A stretch of 64,000 bases of DNA, from NCBI GenBank assembly GCA_016703325.1, contig JADJCH010000004.1, positions 62,001 to 126,000 of the forward strand, written 5' to 3'. The translations under genes and the position numbers were made by a program. Positions 60,863 through 64,000 of this stretch are shown piece by piece (the first letter of the stretch is position 1; each line of letters opens with the position of its first letter). The DNA comes from Burkholderiales bacterium. GTDB lineage: Bacteria > Pseudomonadota > Gammaproteobacteria > Burkholderiales > Burkholderiaceae_C. A model generated the notes under the pieces. That model ran no database searches, was not told where the DNA came from, and saw nothing but the letters and a program-made list of their open reading frames with translations.

Positions 60863-63394
60863 ATGCCCTGTTTTGTGAAGCCCGTGAAGATGTTTCCTGC
60901 CGCCTGCTGTCTGCTTCGCCTGCGCCGGTCGAGCGCCGTGCGGGCCCTGCTCAGTGCCGCTGTGCGCCGTGGTTTGACGGTGTTGGCGGGGCTGTGGGTT
61001 GCGGTTCTGTGCGGGCTGGCTGGGCCGGTGTTTGCCGCGGTCGGTCCCGCCGCCGCTGCGCCGATGGAGCTCAGTGCGGCAGAACAGCAGTGGGTGGCAA
61101 CCCATCCCACGGTCCGTGTGGGCCTGACGCGGGATTTTCCTCCGTACTACATCTACAACGCCCAGGCCGACCAGTCCCATGGCTTCGTCGTCGAGCTGAT
61201 GGCACTGTGGGCGCTGCGCAGCGGGCTGCAGTTCGAGTTCCACCACTACGACCACGCCGACGACCTGCTGCGCGCCGTGCAGCGCGGCGAGGTGGACATG
61301 ACCCCCTTCGTGGCCCCGCTGGACAGCCAGCGCGGCCGCACGCTCTACACCCGGCCCGCTTACTTCAGCAACCTGGTGGTGGCGGCTCGCCGGGATGTGC
61401 CGGACATCTCTCCCACCGCCGATTTTGCCGGGCGCAAGGTGGCGGTGGAGGAGGGCTCTTCGGTCGAAGACCTGCTGAACACCCGCTTTCCGGATGCCGA
61501 GGTGCAGCGCTGGCCCAGCACCGAGGCGGCACTGCGGGCGGTGGCGGCCGGCCAGTCGGACCTGTTCATCGGCTACCAGCATGTGGCGGTCTACCAGATC
61601 GAGAAGCATCTGCTGGCCCACATCGAGCTGCGCCGCAACCTGGGCCCCGGCGCCATCCCCATGGGCCCGGCCGTGCGGCCCGATGCCCCGCTGCTGCGCG
61701 ACATCCTGGACCGCTGCATCGCCACCACCACCCAGGCCGACCGGTCCCGGCTCGCGCGGCGCTGGTTGCCCGCGGCCTCCACCCGGGTGCCGCTGCCCGC
61801 GGCCAGCGCCCAGCTGAGCGACCCGGAGCTGGCCTGGGTCAATGAACACGGCCGCATCCGCGTCGGCTACGACGCCAGCTTCTCGCCGGTGACGATGCGG
61901 GGGCCGCTGGGGGAGTTCCTCGGCTACGGCGCGGACATGATGCGCCTGCTGGCCGCCAAGGCCGGCCTGAGCATCGAACTCGAGCGCGGTGCCACCTTCG
62001 CGGAGATCTACCAGCAGGGCAAGGCAGGGGAAATCGACGTGGTGGTCGGCATGGCGCGTACCCCCAGTCGCCGGGCCGACTACGACTTCGTCGGCCCCTT
62101 CCTGAGCGTGCCCACGGTGCTGTTCACCCGCAGCGACGAAACCGCCGCCATCACCGACACGCCGGACATCGGCCCGCGCCGGCTGGTGCTGTTGCGCAAC
62201 CACTTCCTGATCCCCGAGCTCAAGGCGCGGCACCCGGGCATCGCCCTGATCGAGGTCGAGCGGCAGGACCAGGTGCTCTCCGCCGTGGCCGAAGGGGCGG
62301 CAGAGGTGGGGTTGGGCAACCTGAGTGTGGTCAACGAACTGATCGAGCGCCGCTATGCCGGCAAGGTGTCCGTCTCCGGCATCGTGCGCAACGGCGACAG
62401 CGAGCTCTACTTCGGCGTGCCGCGCAGCCGGCCGGAACTCACCCGCGTGCTGACCCGGGCGTTGGAGGCCGTCAACGACAGCGAAACCGCCGCCCTGCGT
62501 GCGCGCTGGCTGGCGCGCGAGGTGCGCACCGGTTTCACCCTGGACCAGGTTTTGAGGGTGGCGGTGCCGGCCTTGCTGGTCGTCGGTCTGGTCCTGCTGG
62601 TGCTGCTGATGGCCAACCGGCACCTGTCGCGTGCCCGGGGGGCCGAGCAGGTGGCGCGGGAGATGGCAGAGGAGAGCACCGCCGACCGCAGCCGTTTCCT
62701 GAGCTACCTGTCGCACGAGCTGCGCGGCACCCTGGTGGCGGTCAGTGCCGGTGCCGATCTGCTCAAGCGCAACGACGACCCCAGCCTGCGCAACCGGCTG
62801 ATCGATGCCCTGTCCCACTCCGCGGACGGCCTGCGGGAGATGCTGGACAACACCCTGCGGCATGAGCAGTCCCTGGTCAAGCCGGTGCAGATCGAGCCGG
62901 ACTGGCTGCCTCTGGCTCGCTGGTGGGAGCAGTGCCTGGCACCGAACCGCCTGGCGGCCGAAGGCAAGGGGCTGGAGTTCCTGGCCGAATGGCTGGGCCA
63001 GGGCGCCATGGTCCGCATGGACGGCCTGCGCCTGCAGCAGGTGCTGCACAACCTGCTGCAGAACGCGGTGAAGTTCACCGAATCTGGGCGGGTGCAGGTG
63101 GTGGGTGAGCTGCGGGAGCTGCCCGGCGCCAACGGCCAGCGGCGCGAGCTGGTGCTGGAGGTCCTGGACGATGGGCCGGGCCTCAGCGTCGCAGATCGCG
63201 CGGTGCTGTTTCGCCCCTACGCCCAGGGCGAGGAGGGGCGGAGGATCCGCCAGGGTGCAGGCCTGGGCCTGGCCATCAGCCGCCAGCTGGTGCGCAGCAT
63301 GGGCGGCCAGCTGGAGGCCCTGCCCAACCGGCCCGGGCATGGCGCCCACTTCCGCGTGCGCCTGACGGTGGAGTGCCGCCCTCTGCTGCCCTGA
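60863..63394 (+). CDS. BvgS/EvgS-like sensor histidine kinase with two Venus-flytrap domains
   Basis: An 843-residue sensor. After a leader come two type 2 periplasmic-binding domains, about 85-310 (VRVGLTRDFPPYYIYNA) and 325-545 (IRVGYDASFSPVTM), a transmembrane helix at about 558-578, and the kinase core with LSYLSHELRGTLVAV, His618, then NAVKFTE, DDGPGL and GAGLGLAI. Unlike BvgS it has no PAS, receiver or HPt domain, so phosphate should go straight to a separate response regulator, not found nearby. A variant Gly replaces the usual Thr after HELR. The start at 60863 is moderately supported by GGCGGAG. Confidence 0.85.
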   Translation: MPCFVKPVKMFPAACCLLRLRRSSAVRALLSAAVRRGLTVLAGLWVAVLCGLAGPVFAAVGPAAAAPMELSAAEQQWVATHPTVRVGLTRDFPPYYIYNAQADQSHGFVVELMALWALRSGLQFEFHHYDHADDLLRAVQRGEVDMTPFVAPLDSQRGRTLYTRPAYFSNLVVAARRDVPDISPTADFAGRKVAVEEGSSVEDLLNTRFPDAEVQRWPSTEAALRAVAAGQSDLFIGYQHVAVYQIEKHLLAHIELRRNLGPGAIPMGPAVRPDAPLLRDILDRCIATTTQADRSRLARRWLPAASTRVPLPAASAQLSDPELAWVNEHGRIRVGYDASFSPVTMRGPLGEFLGYGADMMRLLAAKAGLSIELERGATFAEIYQQGKAGEIDVVVGMARTPSRRADYDFVGPFLSVPTVLFTRSDETAAITDTPDIGPRRLVLLRNHFLIPELKARHPGIALIEVERQDQVLSAVAEGAAEVGLGNLSVVNELIERRYAGKVSVSGIVRNGDSELYFGVPRSRPELTRVLTRALEAVNDSETAALRARWLAREVRTGFTLDQVLRVAVPALLVVGLVLLVLLMANRHLSRARGAEQVAREMAEESTADRSRFLSYLSHELRGTLVAVSAGADLLKRNDDPSLRNRLIDALSHSADGLREMLDNTLRHEQSLVKPVQIEPDWLPLARWWEQCLAPNRLAAEGKGLEFLAEWLGQGAMVRMDGLRLQQVLHNLLQNAVKFTESGRVQVVGELRELPGANGQRRELVLEVLDDGPGLSVADRAVLFRPYAQGEEGRRIRQGAGLGLAISRQLVRSMGGQLEALPNRPGHGAHFRVRLTVECRPLLP

Positions 63395-63447
63395 CAACCG
63401 ATCCACGCCGGGCAGGGCAGGGGAGCGCGGGCTGGCTCCACGGGGGC

Positions 63448-64000
63448 TTACTTCAGGATGTCGCCCAGGCAGAGGTACTTCAGCTCGATGTAATCGTCGA
63501 TGCCGTGGTGCGAGCCCTCGCGGCCCAGGCCGGACTGCTTGACGCCGCCAAAGGGCACTTCCGCCACCGAGATCAGGCCGGTGTTGATGCCCACCATGCC
63601 GTACTCCAGCGCCTCGCCGACGCGGAAGATGCGGCCGATGTCGCGGCTGAAGAAGTAGCTCGCCAGACCGAACTCGGTGGCGTTGGCCAGCTCGATCACC
63701 TCGGCCTCGGTCTTGAAGCGGAACACCGGCGCCACCGGGCCGAAGGTTTCCTCGCGGGCGCAGAGCATGTCGGAGGTGACGTTCGCCAGCACGGTGGGGG
63801 TGTAGAAGCGCTCGCCCAGCGGGCCGGCCAGGCGGGAGCCGCCCACCACCACCTTGGCGCCCTTGCTCACCGCGTCGGCCACGTGCGACTCGACCTTGGC
63901 CAGCGCCTGCTCGTCGATCAGCGGGCCCTGGGTCACGCCGGCCTCGAAGCCGTTGCCCACCTTGATCGCACCGGCCTTGGCGGCCAGCTTCTCGACGAAC
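63448..64000 (-). CDS. gabD: Succinate-semialdehyde dehydrogenase, C-terminal part (cut by window edge)
   Basis: The last 184 residues or so of an aldehyde dehydrogenase of the GabD group. EETFGPVAPVFRF, NATEFGLASYFFSRD and EVPFGGVKQSGLGREG match closely. The frame is open to the right edge (FVEKLAAKAGAIKVGNGFEAGV), so the N-terminal NAD-binding part and the catalytic Cys are outside the window. Oxidises succinic semialdehyde in the GABA pathway; other neighbours in that pathway are not seen. Confidence 0.85.
   Translation of the reverse strand, partial: FVEKLAAKAGAIKVGNGFEAGVTQGPLIDEQALAKVESHVADAVSKGAKVVVGGSRLAGPLGERFYTPTVLANVTSDMLCAREETFGPVAPVFRFKTEAEVIELANATEFGLASYFFSRDIGRIFRVGEALEYGMVGINTGLISVAEVPFGGVKQSGLGREGSHHGIDDYIELKYLCLGDILK

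Overview
The window is GC-rich (G/C-dominated third positions) and looks like the chromosome of a betaproteobacterium of the order Burkholderiales, probably near the Leptothrix/Rubrivivax/Ideonella group. This rests on gene content: a PhaR-type polyhydroxyalkanoate regulator with a 3-hydroxybutyrate dehydrogenase, a Bug-family solute-binding protein, an EnvZ/OmpR pair, a RelA-type synthetase, and dispersed palindromes of the ATTCCCGC...GCGGGAAT type. The species is an inference.

Layout. 1-13 kb: a secreted S53 (sedolisin) lipoprotein peptidase cut by the left edge, an Acg-type nitroreductase, an SDR-like reductase divergent from its LysR regulator, an orphan MNT nucleotidyltransferase, an MFS exporter, a DUF924 protein, an ICMT-like methyltransferase and a large unknown lipoprotein, separated by repeat-rich spacers that include a 127-bp triplicated unit. 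13-16 kb: the accessory patch, with a CARF-sigma54 activator truncated in its AAA+ domain beside a decayed IS630-family element, then more palindromes and a GIY-YIG protein. 16-28 kb: housekeeping genes (cysM, Nudix, quinone reductase with a frameshift, VOC protein, ArsC-like protein, queF, C-terminal processing protease, MoeB/ThiF, LOG, arginase, DEAD-box helicase). 28-43 kb: ravA-viaA, a ModE-like regulator, riboflavin synthase, envZ-ompR, SIMPL protein, 3-hydroxybutyrate dehydrogenase, alpha/beta hydrolase, relA, tRNA-Val(GAC) with a promoter and a clear terminator, and phaR.

43.8-48.3 kb holds the most interesting locus: a two-gene operon with a 4-nt overlap. The first gene encodes a protein with an N-terminal TIR domain, a DUF4062-like middle and a second TIR-like C-terminal region. 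The second encodes a 989-residue nSTAND-type NTPase in which a transmembrane helix and long coiled coils stand where relatives often carry WD40 repeats. This has the logic of an anti-phage or cell-suicide module (STAND sensor plus NAD-cleaving TIR effector), but I know of no named system with exactly this architecture.

48-64 kb: a LysR/Bug pair, a TesA-like esterase divergent from a YbbA-like ATPase, rlmB with an in-frame hexanucleotide repeat, upp, a likely operon of 2-hydroxyacid dehydrogenase, MFS transporter and two short chromate-transporter halves, a penicillin acylase, a BvgS-like sensor kinase without receiver, and the C-terminal part of a succinate-semialdehyde dehydrogenase cut by the right edge.

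Three otherwise intact genes (quinone reductase, MFS transporter, first chromate-transporter half) are each broken by what looks like one extra base in a short G/C run, and the IS630 transposase carries two compensating shifts. This may reflect sequencing error as easily as gene decay.
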